DNA of 57,433 bases from Catenibacterium sp. co_0103 (GCF_004168205.1 NZ_RCYB01000006.1:1-57433); one strand, 5' to 3'. Positions 18,284 through 26,624 are shown, counted from the stretch's first letter. Numbers and translations are program-made. The notes: generated by a model from the sequence alone, not told the origin.

Positions 18284-18316
18284 AAAAATACCCACAGCTC
18301 TTAACTGTGGGTATTT
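18284..18316. terminator. Bidirectional terminator
   Basis: AAATACCCACAG (18286-18297), loop CTCTTAA, CTGTGGGTATTT (18305-18316). The + strand lipoprotein gene ends here; on the minus strand the T-rich flank is better, so it can back up the tRNA terminator. Confidence 0.75.
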
Positions 18317-18323
18317 AGATAAT

Positions 18324-18345
18324 AAAAAAATAGACCTAAGTCTAT
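18324..18345 (-). terminator. Terminator of the tRNA cluster
   Basis: On the minus strand ATAGAC, loop TTAG, GTCTAT, then seven T. It lies just downstream of tRNA-Gly. Confidence 0.8.
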
Positions 18346-18357
18346 CTTCTAATCGTA

Positions 18358-18431
18358 TGGAGCGGGTGATGGGAATCGAACCCACGTAGTCAGCTTGGAA
18401 GGCTGAAGTTCTACCATTGAACTACACCCGC
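18358..18431 (-). tRNA. tRNA-Gly (UCC)
   Basis: A 74-base cloverleaf starting GCGGGTGTAGTTCAATGGTA, with anticodon loop CTTCCAA (anticodon UCC), T arm GGTTCGATTCC and encoded CCA. It is the last gene of the Asn-Glu-Gly cluster. Confidence 0.96.
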
Positions 18432-18466
18432 AAATGAAAACGATCTTTCAATCGTATGTTGAGATA

Positions 18467-18542
18467 TGGTGACCGGTACGGGATTCGAACCCGTGAATGC
18501 ATGCGTGAAAGGCATGTGAGTTAACCGTTTCTCCAACCGGCC
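18467..18542 (-). tRNA. tRNA-Glu (UUC), copy 2
   Basis: Identical base for base to the tRNA-Glu at 5580-5655, including CCA and four flanking bases (18464-18467 ATAT). The anticodon loop is CTTTCAC. Confidence 0.96.
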
Positions 18543-18544
18543 AC

Positions 18545-18619
18545 TGGCGCTTGAAGAGGGATTTGAACCCCCGACCGATCGGTTAACAGCCGATTGCTCT
18601 ACCGCTGAGCTATTCAAGC
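18545..18619 (-). tRNA. tRNA-Asn (GUU)
   Basis: A 75-base cloverleaf with acceptor GCTTGAA paired to TTCAAGC, discriminator G, anticodon loop CTGTTAA (anticodon GUU) and encoded CCA. It is first in the minus-strand cluster, two bases ahead of tRNA-Glu. Confidence 0.95.
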
Positions 18620-18727
18620 ACTTCAGAATGCTTGTTTATATTACCATGCAGATACGCCTTTTGCAACCCTTTTTTTGAAAAAAATGCATTTTTTTGTGTA
18701 GTTTTATTATGTTTAGCCGTTTTAAGC

Positions 18728-18762
18728 CAAAAAAATAAGATTTTGCTAGGCAAAATCTTATT
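18728..18762 (-). terminator. Terminator of the MIF-like gene
   Basis: A perfect 13 bp stem (18734-18746 with 18750-18762, loop TAG) followed on the minus strand by a T run. The stem contains the stop codon of the gene. Confidence 0.88.
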
Positions 18763-19099
18763 CGTAGATACCACCGTGACCCCATTTTTCAAATTCAGAG
18801 ATAGTAACATACTGATTTGAAGCAGGAATCTTTGTAATTTTTACTAAAGCTTTAGTAAGTTCAGAGACAAACTGTTGTTTCTGTTCATCTGCATAATGAC
18901 CTTTTAAGTACAATGTGATCATCATACAGTTCGCTTCCTGGCCTTTAAAATAAATAAGCTGATTGTCTTCAATATGAATCATGAATGTATCTACTGATTC
19001 ACCAGGAAATACTGTGATTAACTTTCCTACAGTAGTTTTTAATTCAACTTCCTGAGAAAGAGTCAATGTCTTGTTTGTTCGTAATGCTAAATATGGCAT
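18758..19099 (-). CDS. MIF / phenylpyruvate tautomerase-like protein
   Basis: A 113-residue protein of the macrophage migration inhibitory factor superfamily, the length typical of the MIF branch. Pro2, exposed after methionine removal (MPYLALRTN), is the catalytic base in this family; the conserved block after residue 40 (MIHIEDNQLIYFKG) aligns with the MIF strand containing the active-site Lys/Ile region. It probably acts as a trimeric keto-enol tautomerase in the cytoplasm. Substrate unknown. It is monocistronic, with a spacer of about 75 bases to the HAD pseudogene. Confidence 0.82.
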   Translation of the reverse strand: MPYLALRTNKTLTLSQEVELKTTVGKLITVFPGESVDTFMIHIEDNQLIYFKGQEANCMMITLYLKGHYADEQKQQFVSELTKALVKITKIPASNQYVTISEFEKWGHGGIYE

Positions 19100-19174
19100 A
19101 GTTCATTCTCCTTTACAATTCATGCTATACCATAGTATACAACTTTTTTTGATTTATTACTATATTTATGACTT

Positions 19175-19948
19175 TTATAATAAATTATGATCTAAACAGT
19201 AGTGATACACACCATCTTCTGCTACAGATAAACATATATCATCCGCAATAGCCTTCACATTATCTGTTGCATTCCCCATTGCAACTCCTGTTCCTACTGC
19301 TTCTAACATCTCTATATCATTTGTTCCATCACCAAACGCAATAGCTTCACTAGGACTGAAATGATAATACTCTAATACCTTATGTATACCATTACCCTTT
19401 CCACCACCTGCTGGAATAATATCCACTGCTCTATTCCACCATGCTGTAATTTGTGCACCTTCTACATTCTTCATTAATGCATCATATTCATTCTCATATC
19501 AACCACACATGATCTGATAGATATCTTCATTCACAAGTGTATCAAAGTCTTCTGATACATTTACTTTCTGTTTAGAGAATGCATAATAATCATTTAAGTC
19601 TTGATCTGTGCCATTGGCTTTACTATTATCTTTACTTGCAAGAGAGACAGATCTATTAATAGAAGATGCATTATCTATAATTCTTAATACATCTTTATGT
19701 GGGATAGGATGACTATACAAAACATGTCCTTCCTTATCAAAACAATAAGACCCATTAAAAGAAAGTATGGCATCAAATGTCACTCCTTCAAAAGTAGGCA
19801 CACTTAAAGGATGTCTTCCTGTCGCAATACATACCTTTATGTTATTAGCCTGTAATCTTTGTAATGTTTCTATAGTAATATCAGAAACACTGCGTGTTTC
19901 CATATTACTTAAAGTTCCATCAATATCAAAAAATGCAATCTTAATCAT
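19175..19948 (-). pseudogene. HAD-superfamily Cof-type phosphatase with in-frame TGA
   Basis: The frame encodes a complete Cof/YidA-type hydrolase of 257 codons: FFDIDGTL (Asp8/Asp10 nucleophile and acid), CIATGRH, the Cof-type cap and FGDGTNDIEML near the C-terminus. It is interrupted by one TGA at 19499-19501, after ...YQIMCG and before YENEYDAL, in the cap domain. The frame is the same on both sides, so a single GGA to TGA change would explain it. TGA is also the real stop of other genes here (for example at 15196-15198), so it is not a sense codon. GGAGG precedes the start at 19948. The gene is likely inactive unless readthrough occurs. Confidence 0.85.
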
Positions 19949-19977
19949 ACCAATCCCTCCATGAATCCATTCTAACA

Positions 19978-20002
19978 TAAAAAGAGAGGTTTACCCTCTC
20001 TT
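19978..20002 (-). terminator. Terminator of the dehydrogenase gene
   Basis: On the minus strand AAGAGAGG, loop GTAAA, CCTCTCTT followed by a short T run. It overlaps the end of the gene. Confidence 0.8.
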
Positions 20003-20951
20003 AGTCTAACTGTTGACAGAAATCTTTCAGAACTTTATATGATTCCTCTAGTGCTTTCTGCTCATCTTCTTTCATATTTATTTCTACGATTTCCTTAGCT
20101 CCTGTCTTATCAATAATAGTAGGAACACTTAGGAAGATATCATTCATACCATACTGCCCATCTAAATGCACAGATACTGGATAAATTCTATTTTCATTGA
20201 AGAGAATAGATTTCACGATAGCTGTAGTTGCTGCCGCAATACCATAACATGTATTTCCTTTACGGTTAAAGATCTGCCAGCCATCTTCAATAACAGCATG
20301 TCTTAATGTTTCCTTAGTGGCATCCTTAGTACGTTCTGCATTATCCTTTAATACATCTTCTACACTCTTACCACCAATAGTTGCACTAGACCATGTCACC
20401 ATTTCTGAATCCCCATGTTCACCACATACATATGCTGATACACTCTTTGCATCTAAATGATACATATCAGCTAAACGACAAGATAATCTTGCACTATCAA
20501 GAGTTGTACCACTACCAATTACCTGGTTCTTTGGTAAACCTGATTCCTTCCATGTAATATAACTCATAATATCTACTGGGTTAGATACAATAATAAAGAT
20601 ACCATTGAATCCTGAAGCCATTGTAGAATTTACAATAGACTTAATAATCTTAATACTTGGTGCTAACATCTGTAAACGGTCATGCGAATCTTTAGGCATT
20701 GGTGCTGATGCTGTAATGATGACTACATCTGCATCCTTACAATCAGAATAATCCCCTGCTTTTACTTTAATATTTCTATTCATGAAGTAAACTGACTGCT
20801 GCATATCTAATGCTTCACCATATGCTTTTTCTTTATTAATATCAATTAATACAATCTCTTCACAAAGTCCCTGGTTAATAATTGAGTAGGCAGTTGTAGC
20901 ACCTACATTACCTAAACCAACAATAACTACTTTAGAATCCTTAAAACTCAT
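20001..20951 (-). CDS. L-lactate / L-2-hydroxyacid dehydrogenase
   Basis: NAD-dependent reduction of a 2-oxoacid, most simply pyruvate to L-lactate in fermentation. The 316-residue protein has the NAD Rossmann motif GLGNVGATT, Asp37 for the adenosine ribose, catalytic His179 (GEHGDSE), Asp152 and Arg155 (TTLDSARL). The specificity loop reads ASAPMPKDSHDR, so Met85 replaces the Gln of typical LDHs and there is one extra residue before Arg92; a different or broader 2-oxoacid range, as in L-2-hydroxyisocaproate dehydrogenase, is possible. AAGGAGG precedes the start. It is monocistronic and divergent from rlmI. Confidence 0.85.
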   Translation of the reverse strand: MSFKDSKVVIVGLGNVGATTAYSIINQGLCEEIVLIDINKEKAYGEALDMQQSVYFMNRNIKVKAGDYSDCKDADVVIITASAPMPKDSHDRLQMLAPSIKIIKSIVNSTMASGFNGIFIIVSNPVDIMSYITWKESGLPKNQVIGSGTTLDSARLSCRLADMYHLDAKSVSAYVCGEHGDSEMVTWSSATIGGKSVEDVLKDNAERTKDATKETLRHAVIEDGWQIFNRKGNTCYGIAAATTAIVKSILFNENRIYPVSVHLDGQYGMNDIFLSVPTIIDKTGAKEIVEINMKEDEQKALEESYKVLKDFCQQLD

Positions 20952-21034
20952 ATTAGTTTTTCCTCCTTGAATTGTTAATATTGTAGCACAACTGTCTGAT
21001 CAAATGTATAATAATTACCAAGAGAGGTTCGAAT

Positions 21035-22237
21035 ATGAAAACAAAAGTACTATTAAAAAAGGGTGAAGGCCGTACTATTAATGCAGGCGGTTTATGGATT
21101 TATGACAATGAAATAAAAGAGATACATGGACATTTCAAGAATGGGGATATTGTGGATGTATATGCCCATAATGAGTATCCATTAGGAAGAGGTTATATTA
21201 ACCAGAATTCTAAGATTAGAATTCGTTTAATGACTAGAAATATTAATCAGGAGATTGATTCTGATTTCTTACGTATGAGATTACAGAATGCCTGGGATTA
21301 TCGTAAAACAACAGTGGATACTTCTAGTTGTCGTCTTGTGTTTGGCGATGCTGATTTCTTGCCAGGTTTAGTAATTGATAAGTTTGAAGATGTATTAGTT
21401 GTACAGTCTCTTGCATTAGGTATTGATGCCTTTAAGGAAGAGATTGTAGAACTTATGAAGGATATTCTACTACAGGATAGCATTACTATTAGAGGTGTAT
21501 ATGAACGTAGTGATGCCAAGGAACGTACTAAGGAAGGTATGGAAAGAGTTAAAGGATTTATTGGTGAACCTTTTGATCCTCATATTGATATTGTAGAGAA
21601 TGGTGTTAAGTATCATATAGATGTCGCAGAAGGACAGAAGACTGGTTTCTTCCTTGATCAGAAATATAATAGACTTGCAATACAGAAATTATGTAAGGAT
21701 GCAAAGGTACTAGACTGTTTTACTTATATTGGTACTTTTGCACTCAATGCTGGTATTGCAGGAGCTCAAAGTGTTTTAGGTGTGGATGCATCTCAGTTTG
21801 CGGTAGATCTTGCAAATGAGAATTCTAAGTTTAATGGTTTAGAGAATACTGTTAAGTTTGAGTGTCATGATGTATTTGATTTCTTGCCAGAATTAGAGGC
21901 TCAGGGAGAGTTATTTGATATGGTTATATTAGATCCCCCTGCTTTCACAAAGTCTCGTGCATCTATTAAGAATGCGATTAAAGGCTATCGTGAAATTAAT
22001 ATGAGAGGTATGAAATTAGTAAAAGACGGTGGATATCTGGCTACATGTTCATGTTCTCATTTTATGGACTATGATACATTTACTAAAACTATTGGACAGG
22101 CTGCAAAGCTTGTACATAAGAGATTAAGACAGGTAGAATTTAGAACACAGGCTGCAGATCATCCTATTTTGTGGAATGGTGATGAGAATAGCTATTACTT
22201 AAAGTTCTATATCTTCCAAGTTGTTGATGAAAAGTAA
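21035..22237 (+). CDS. rlmI: RlmI-like 23S rRNA cytosine methyltransferase
   Basis: A SAM-dependent methyltransferase of the RlmI/YccW group, which makes m5C1962 in 23S rRNA. The 400-residue protein has an N-terminal PUA-like domain (about 1-75), the linker typical of the group, then a Rossmann domain with motif I DCFTYIGTFALNAG and motif IV DPPAFTKS. The late block CSCSHFM holds the Cys expected for m5C chemistry. AGAGAGG precedes the start. Its stop overlaps the start of a tiny ORF. The last 24 bases reappear in altered form at 22654-22677. Confidence 0.9.
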   Translation: MKTKVLLKKGEGRTINAGGLWIYDNEIKEIHGHFKNGDIVDVYAHNEYPLGRGYINQNSKIRIRLMTRNINQEIDSDFLRMRLQNAWDYRKTTVDTSSCRLVFGDADFLPGLVIDKFEDVLVVQSLALGIDAFKEEIVELMKDILLQDSITIRGVYERSDAKERTKEGMERVKGFIGEPFDPHIDIVENGVKYHIDVAEGQKTGFFLDQKYNRLAIQKLCKDAKVLDCFTYIGTFALNAGIAGAQSVLGVDASQFAVDLANENSKFNGLENTVKFECHDVFDFLPELEAQGELFDMVILDPPAFTKSRASIKNAIKGYREINMRGMKLVKDGGYLATCSCSHFMDYDTFTKTIGQAAKLVHKRLRQVEFRTQAADHPILWNGDENSYYLKFYIFQVVDEK

Positions 22238-22320
22238 TGAATAGAAAAAAAACGGTAATGCTTGATTTATCTAAAGAAACAGCAGAAAATCGGAATTTGA
22301 AGCGGAGGTATGTATTATGA
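22237..22320 (+). CDS. Possible 27-codon linking ORF
   Basis: An ATG shares its first base with the rlmI stop (TAATG), and the ORF ends at a TGA overlapping the ATG of the DUF3784 gene (ATGA). It encodes a very basic 27-residue peptide (MNRKKTVMLDLSKETAENRN and on). No ribosome binding site is visible, so any translation would be coupled to rlmI. It may be a spacer or relic rather than a gene. Confidence 0.25.
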   Translation: MNRKKTVMLDLSKETAENRNLKRRYVL

Positions 22321-22652
22321 ATATAGGATTTTGGTCGTGTATAATTTTGGTATTACTATTTCTGATTATAGGTGTGTTATTTGCGATTTTTAAGGAAAAA
22401 GCAGCAAAATTTGTTTCAGGATTTAATTCATTTTCTAAAGAAGAACAGGCATTGTATGATAAAGCTCATATCTCTCGTGATATAAGAAATCAGTGCTTTA
22501 TGTGGGCTATTATAATGTTGGCAGGAGCATTATTATCCTGCTTTTTAACCCCATATATAGCTATACCAACCTATATTATTTGGTTAGTTCTGTTTTTTAG
22601 AGAAGTCCACTTTGATAATCATAAAGCGTTTGAAAAATATTTATTAAAGTAA
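22317..22652 (+). CDS. DUF3784 membrane protein
   Basis: A 111-residue protein with a first membrane helix (about 5-27), the segment KAAKFVSGFNSFSKEEQALYDKA typical of DUF3784, and two further helices (about 62-95). Function unknown; family members are small integral membrane proteins common in Bacillota and often carried on accessory DNA. GGAGG at 22304-22308 supports the start. It is inserted between rlmI and a second, diverged copy of the rlmI tail. Confidence 0.8.
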   Translation: MNIGFWSCIILVLLFLIIGVLFAIFKEKAAKFVSGFNSFSKEEQALYDKAHISRDIRNQCFMWAIIMLAGALLSCFLTPYIAIPTYIIWLVLFFREVHFDNHKAFEKYLLK

Positions 22653-22682
22653 ATTCCAGGTTGTTGATAAAAAGTAAGAAAA

Positions 22683-22707
22683 GATGATGACTCGTTTGGT
22701 CATCATC
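22683..22707. terminator. Hairpin after the DUF3784 gene
   Basis: GATGATGAC, loop TCGTTTG, GTCATCATC: a 9 bp perfect stem. Neither strand has a strong T run, so it is at best a weak terminator. Confidence 0.45.
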
Positions 22708-22740
22708 CTTATCAGTTATAACTTACATTTTTGGCTATTT

Positions 22741-22776
22741 TCTCTATTTTGTCAGTTATAACTGACAAAATAGAGA
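22741..22776. repeat. 36-base perfect palindrome
   Basis: TCTCTATTTTGTCAGTTA is followed at once by its exact reverse complement, with no spacer. The centre TCAGTTATAACTGA has a partial copy, TCAGTTATAACT, at 22712-22723. It lies about 70 bases upstream of the ATPase gene. It may be an operator, a terminator without a clear T run, or a transposition scar. Confidence 0.9.
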
Positions 22777-22846
22777 TTTGCATATGAAATTTAAGTTATA
22801 TATGTAATATAATATGCGTAGTAACAAGGAAAGGGGGCTGAGATTT

Positions 22847-24061
22847 ATGATTAAACGTGAACTCTATATGAAACGTATACGACCATTTATTGGGTCGAAT
22901 CTCATTAAAGTGATGACTGGAATTCGTCGTTGTGGGAAATCTGTCATGTTAGAACTAATTAAACAAGAACTTATAGAATCAGGTGTAAATCCAATACAGT
23001 TTATCTCCATCAATTTTGAAGACTTAAGCTATTCACATTTACAGACAGCCAAATCTCTTCATGATGAAATTACCGATCGTGCCAAGGATATCGATAGCAA
23101 GGTCTACCTCTTTTTTGATGAGATTCAGGAAGTGAAAGATTGGGAGAAGTGCATTAATTCTTTTCGTGTATCATTGGATTGTGATATCTATATCACTGGA
23201 TCAAACGCAAAGCTATTGTCAGGTGAACTTGCCACTTATTTAGGTGGAAGATATGTAGAGTTTGTCATCTATCCATTTTCTTTTGGAGAATTCATAGAAT
23301 TATATCGTCCAATCAACCCTGATGCTTCAATCCAACAATGTTTTCAAAAGTATCTCATTACTGGAGGTATGCCCTATCTTGCGAATATTCGTTATGCGGA
23401 TGAACCTTCTAAACAATATCTTCACGACTTATTTAACTCCGTCCAGCTTAAAGATATTGTGAAATGCAATAAAATACGTGATGTAGATTTACTAAAACGT
23501 ATTATTGCATATGTCATCGCGAATGTAGGTACAACCTTCTCTGCAAATTCTCTTGCGAAGTTTCTCAAAAGTGAACAACGTACTGTTGCACCAGAAACAA
23601 TCCTAAACTATATCAAATATTGTTGCGATGCTTATCTGTTCTATCAAGTGAAACGAGTTGATCTACAAGGCAAACAGATACTTTCTACAAATGAAAAGTA
23701 TTATATTGCAGATCATGGTATCCGTGAAGCTGTTTTTGGAGGCAATATGCGAGATATAAATCTCATTCTAGAAAATATTGTCTATCTTGAATTATTACGT
23801 CGAGGCTATAAAGTGACTGTTGGTAAAACAGGAGAAAAAGAAATTGATTTTGTATGTGATAAACATGGTGAAAAGTTGTATGTTCAGGTAACATATCTCT
23901 TAGCATCAGAAGATAGAATTAAACGTGAATTTGGTGCATATGATAATATCCGAGACAATTTCCCTAAGTATGTCGTTTCTCTTGATGAATTTGATATGAG
24001 CCGAAATGGTATTAAACATCAAAATATTCGTGATTTCCTTTTGGCTGAACAATGGACATAG
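22847..24061 (+). CDS. AAA ATPase with DUF4143 C-terminal domain
   Basis: A 404-residue ATPase of a family widespread and multi-copy in gut Bacillota and Bacteroidota; role unknown. Walker A is GIRRCGKSVM, Walker B LFFDEIQ, sensor-like ITGSNAKLL follows, then a winged-helix-like middle and the DUF4143 nuclease-like end with GEKEIDFVCDKHGEKLYVQV, which has the D...(V)QV pattern of PD-(D/E)XK-like folds. The start at 22847 has AAGGGGG upstream; an in-frame ATG at 22814 is the alternative. Its palindromic upstream region and solitary terminator suggest an acquired single-gene unit. Confidence 0.85.
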   Translation: MIKRELYMKRIRPFIGSNLIKVMTGIRRCGKSVMLELIKQELIESGVNPIQFISINFEDLSYSHLQTAKSLHDEITDRAKDIDSKVYLFFDEIQEVKDWEKCINSFRVSLDCDIYITGSNAKLLSGELATYLGGRYVEFVIYPFSFGEFIELYRPINPDASIQQCFQKYLITGGMPYLANIRYADEPSKQYLHDLFNSVQLKDIVKCNKIRDVDLLKRIIAYVIANVGTTFSANSLAKFLKSEQRTVAPETILNYIKYCCDAYLFYQVKRVDLQGKQILSTNEKYYIADHGIREAVFGGNMRDINLILENIVYLELLRRGYKVTVGKTGEKEIDFVCDKHGEKLYVQVTYLLASEDRIKREFGAYDNIRDNFPKYVVSLDEFDMSRNGIKHQNIRDFLLAEQWT

Positions 24062-24354
24062 TAAGAGCAAATCAATCATAGAGTAATAAACCCGTTTTGA
24101 ATTATTGACAAAATATTCAGAACAACATATATTAATTCTAGTGATCGTTCTGTAGAAACTTGCGAAGCCTACAGGCGGGGGAGAGTTTATATTACTCTCC
24201 CTCTTTTTTATTATATGATCATTAATTAGAAATCTCTGTTACTTATAACCAAGAGAAATAAATGATTTCCTATATCCATCAAAATTATGAGAACTCTATA
24301 ATAACTAAATCAAATACGAGTTCTTTTTGCTATAATTGAGGTAGGAGGTGCCCT
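24062..24354. other. Intergenic region with terminator and possible small structured transcript
   Basis: No gene is seen here. Around 24150-24175, CTGTAG and CTACAG can pair, followed closely by the strong terminator at 24178-24209. The rest is AT-rich and probably holds the promoter of the next gene. Confidence 0.5.
24178..24209 (+). terminator. Terminator downstream of the DUF4143 gene
   Basis: GGGAGAGT (24179-24186), loop TTATATT, ACTCTCCC (24194-24201), then CTCTTTTTT-like tail. Confidence 0.85.
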
Positions 24355-24993
24355 ATGAATATTATTCAATTTAATCAAGTTAATGGTACAACTATCGATA
24401 ATATAGAAGGACAAACACGTTTTGGATATGCAATAAGTGATTATGTTGAATTCTATGAATTCCATAAGAACCATAAGGGTTCTATGATATCTTTCTATGA
24501 TTTTGAGAACGGTAAGGTTATTCAGCCTTTTAAACGCCAGAAGAATGTATTATATGGAAAGCCTGTATTCCTAAACAACTACTTCTATTTCTTACAAGGA
24601 GACTACAACAAAGGAATCATTACTCTCTATAAGTATTTACCAGATGAATTATTAGAAACTGTTACAGAGCTTAATATCAAGAAAATAAACACATATAACT
24701 TATGTATCATAGGTGAAAATGTGCATATTATAAGTCAAGATGAAGAGTTGGTTTGTTATTATCCGAGAAAGTTCCATTTTAAGATGGATCCGCAGGAGAA
24801 TGTACTCACTATTGATGACAATAAGATGTACCTATCTAAGTGGATAGAAAATGGATGGGATGATTTCAATGACTGTGCATCAGAGAACTATGAATATTAT
24901 GAAAAGGTTGTTGTAAGAGATTTGAAAGGACATAAAATATCAGAAGAAAAAGGATGTCTACAGAGGCATAACAATACATGGTGGATATCATGA
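24355..24993 (+). CDS. Protein of unknown function
   Basis: A 212-residue protein with no recognised family. It is rich in aromatic and acidic residues with regular beta-strand alternation (YAISDYVEFYEF, VIQPFKRQ, YLSKWIENGW), suggesting a beta-rich or propeller-like fold. There is no signal peptide or membrane helix, so it is cytoplasmic as written. AGGAGGT lies before the start. It overlaps the next gene by four bases (ATGA), so the two probably act together. Confidence 0.7.
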   Translation: MNIIQFNQVNGTTIDNIEGQTRFGYAISDYVEFYEFHKNHKGSMISFYDFENGKVIQPFKRQKNVLYGKPVFLNNYFYFLQGDYNKGIITLYKYLPDELLETVTELNIKKINTYNLCIIGENVHIISQDEELVCYYPRKFHFKMDPQENVLTIDDNKMYLSKWIENGWDDFNDCASENYEYYEKVVVRDLKGHKISEEKGCLQRHNNTWWIS

Positions 24994-25394
24994 AAAAGAT
25001 GGGTGTATTAGTTATTATATTGATATTATTTGGTGTGTATTGTTTTAATTCAAATAAAAAGACCTTAGATCTGCCTGATACATCTAAGGTGGAATTTGGA
25101 CATGTACATGGTGGTGCAATGACTACTGTCTATGAATGTGATGAAAGTAAAATCTCTTCTTTGATTAAGGATATAGAAGAAAAGTCATCTTATTCAAAAG
25201 AGTCAGTAAACGATAACCCAAATGGTGTTGATTATATCAAGGTGAAAATGGATACAAAGACATATTATATCTGTGAAAGAAATGGAAAGACTTATATAGA
25301 AGAACCTTATAATGGAATATGGAAGATTCCTTCTGACTTATATAAGACTATTAAGAATAATAAAGATAAGCTGATAGTGGAGTACGAAGATTAA
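24990..25394 (+). CDS. Membrane-anchored small protein, unknown
   Basis: A 134-residue protein with an N-terminal hydrophobic segment (about 5-21), then an extracytoplasmic domain of about 110 residues that includes VEFGHVHGGAMTTVYECD and a Tyr-rich end. A cysteine near residue 18 (GVYC) does not fit a lipobox well, so it is likely a signal anchor. The start at 24990 overlaps the previous stop as ATGA, implying coupling. No family is recognised. Confidence 0.7.
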   Translation: MKKMGVLVIILILFGVYCFNSNKKTLDLPDTSKVEFGHVHGGAMTTVYECDESKISSLIKDIEEKSSYSKESVNDNPNGVDYIKVKMDTKTYYICERNGKTYIEEPYNGIWKIPSDLYKTIKNNKDKLIVEYED

Positions 25395-25490
25395 TATAGT
25401 TTTAAACTATATATAACTGCATATTATATGTATTTCTCAATGGTAAAGATGGTTGTTATAATACAATCACAAACCAAGGAGGAATAAGAA

Positions 25491-26600
25491 ATGGGAAATG
25501 TACCTTTTAGATATGATTTTGTAGGAAGTTTTTTAAGACCACAGGCTTTGAAGGATGCTAAGGAAGCATTGGATAACGGACAGTTATCTCAGGAAGATTA
25601 TGATCATATTGTAGATGAAGAAGTTGTAAAAGTAGTTAAGAAACAGAAGGAATTAGGATACCATGTGATCACTGATGGAGAATTCAGAAGAACATTCTGG
25701 CATTTAGATTTCATGTGGGGATTTGAGGGTGTTGAACATAAAAATACTGGTAATGGTGTAAGATTTAATGGTGAACTTGCAGTATTGGATGATACTTATC
25801 TTGTAGGTAAGATCAAGGCAAAAGCACATCCTTTTGTAGAATACTTTAAATTCTTAAAACAGTTTGAAGATGAAAACACAGTAGCTAAGTATACTATTCC
25901 AGCCCCTGCACAGACTTTCCAGCAGATGATTGTACCTGCTAACTTTGAAACTACAAGAAAGTTTTATGCCACAAATGAAGAACTCATTCATGATATTGGT
26001 GTGGCTTATCAGGATGTGATTAAACAGTTCTATGATGCAGGATGTCGCAATCTACAGTTAGATGACTGTACTTGGGGTGCGATTGTAGGAGATGCCGCAA
26101 AACAGAGATATGAATCTTTAGGAATTGATTTAGAAGAAGTAAAGGCTGAATTACTTGCAGTCAATAACCTTGCATTAGAAAATAAACCAGAAGATATGGT
26201 GATTACATCACATATCTGCCGTGGTAATTACCATTCTACATTCTTTGCGAAAGGTCCTTATAATTCTGTGGCTGATTATGTATTTGCGAAAGAAAATGTG
26301 GATGCTTTATATCTAGAATATGATGATGAAAGATCTGGAGGATTTGCACCTCTCGCAAAAGTATCAGAAGATAAAAAGGTTGTATTAGGGTTGATTACAA
26401 CTAAGACACCTGAATTAGAAGATAAAGAAACAGTGATTAAGAGAATTCATGAAGCAGCTAAGTTTATTCCACTAGATAGACTCTATTTAAGTCCACAATG
26501 TGGATTCGCTTCTTGTGCAATTGGTAATAAGTTAACTGAAGAACAGCAGTGGGCTAAATTAAAATTAGTCAAAGAAATTGCCGAAGAGGTATGGAGATAA
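25491..26600 (+). CDS. MetE C-terminal-like methionine synthase homolog (YxjG/YxjH type)
   Basis: A 369-residue protein equal to the catalytic half of cobalamin-independent methionine synthase, as in B. subtilis YxjG/YxjH. Zinc ligands are visible as His and Cys in SHICRGN and Cys in LSPQCGFAS; TDGEFRR and LQLDDCTWG are conserved substrate blocks. Family members use homocysteine with methyl donors that need not be polyglutamyl folate; the exact donor is not clear here. AAGGAGG precedes the start. The leader of about 95 bases is too short for an S-box riboswitch and none is seen. Confidence 0.87.
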   Translation: MGNVPFRYDFVGSFLRPQALKDAKEALDNGQLSQEDYDHIVDEEVVKVVKKQKELGYHVITDGEFRRTFWHLDFMWGFEGVEHKNTGNGVRFNGELAVLDDTYLVGKIKAKAHPFVEYFKFLKQFEDENTVAKYTIPAPAQTFQQMIVPANFETTRKFYATNEELIHDIGVAYQDVIKQFYDAGCRNLQLDDCTWGAIVGDAAKQRYESLGIDLEEVKAELLAVNNLALENKPEDMVITSHICRGNYHSTFFAKGPYNSVADYVFAKENVDALYLEYDDERSGGFAPLAKVSEDKKVVLGLITTKTPELEDKETVIKRIHEAAKFIPLDRLYLSPQCGFASCAIGNKLTEEQQWAKLKLVKEIAEEVWR

Positions 26601-26624
26601 GAACTTCGAAAGAAGTTCTTTTTT
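26599..26624 (+). terminator. Terminator of the MetE-like gene
   Basis: AAGAACTTC, loop GAAA, GAAGTTCTT, then a T run; it overlaps the stop codon. Confidence 0.88.

Noticed and set aside
19499..19501. TGA read as selenocysteine or tryptophan
   Set aside because: No selenocysteine hairpin is visible after the codon, the site is not catalytic, and TGA ends other genes here.
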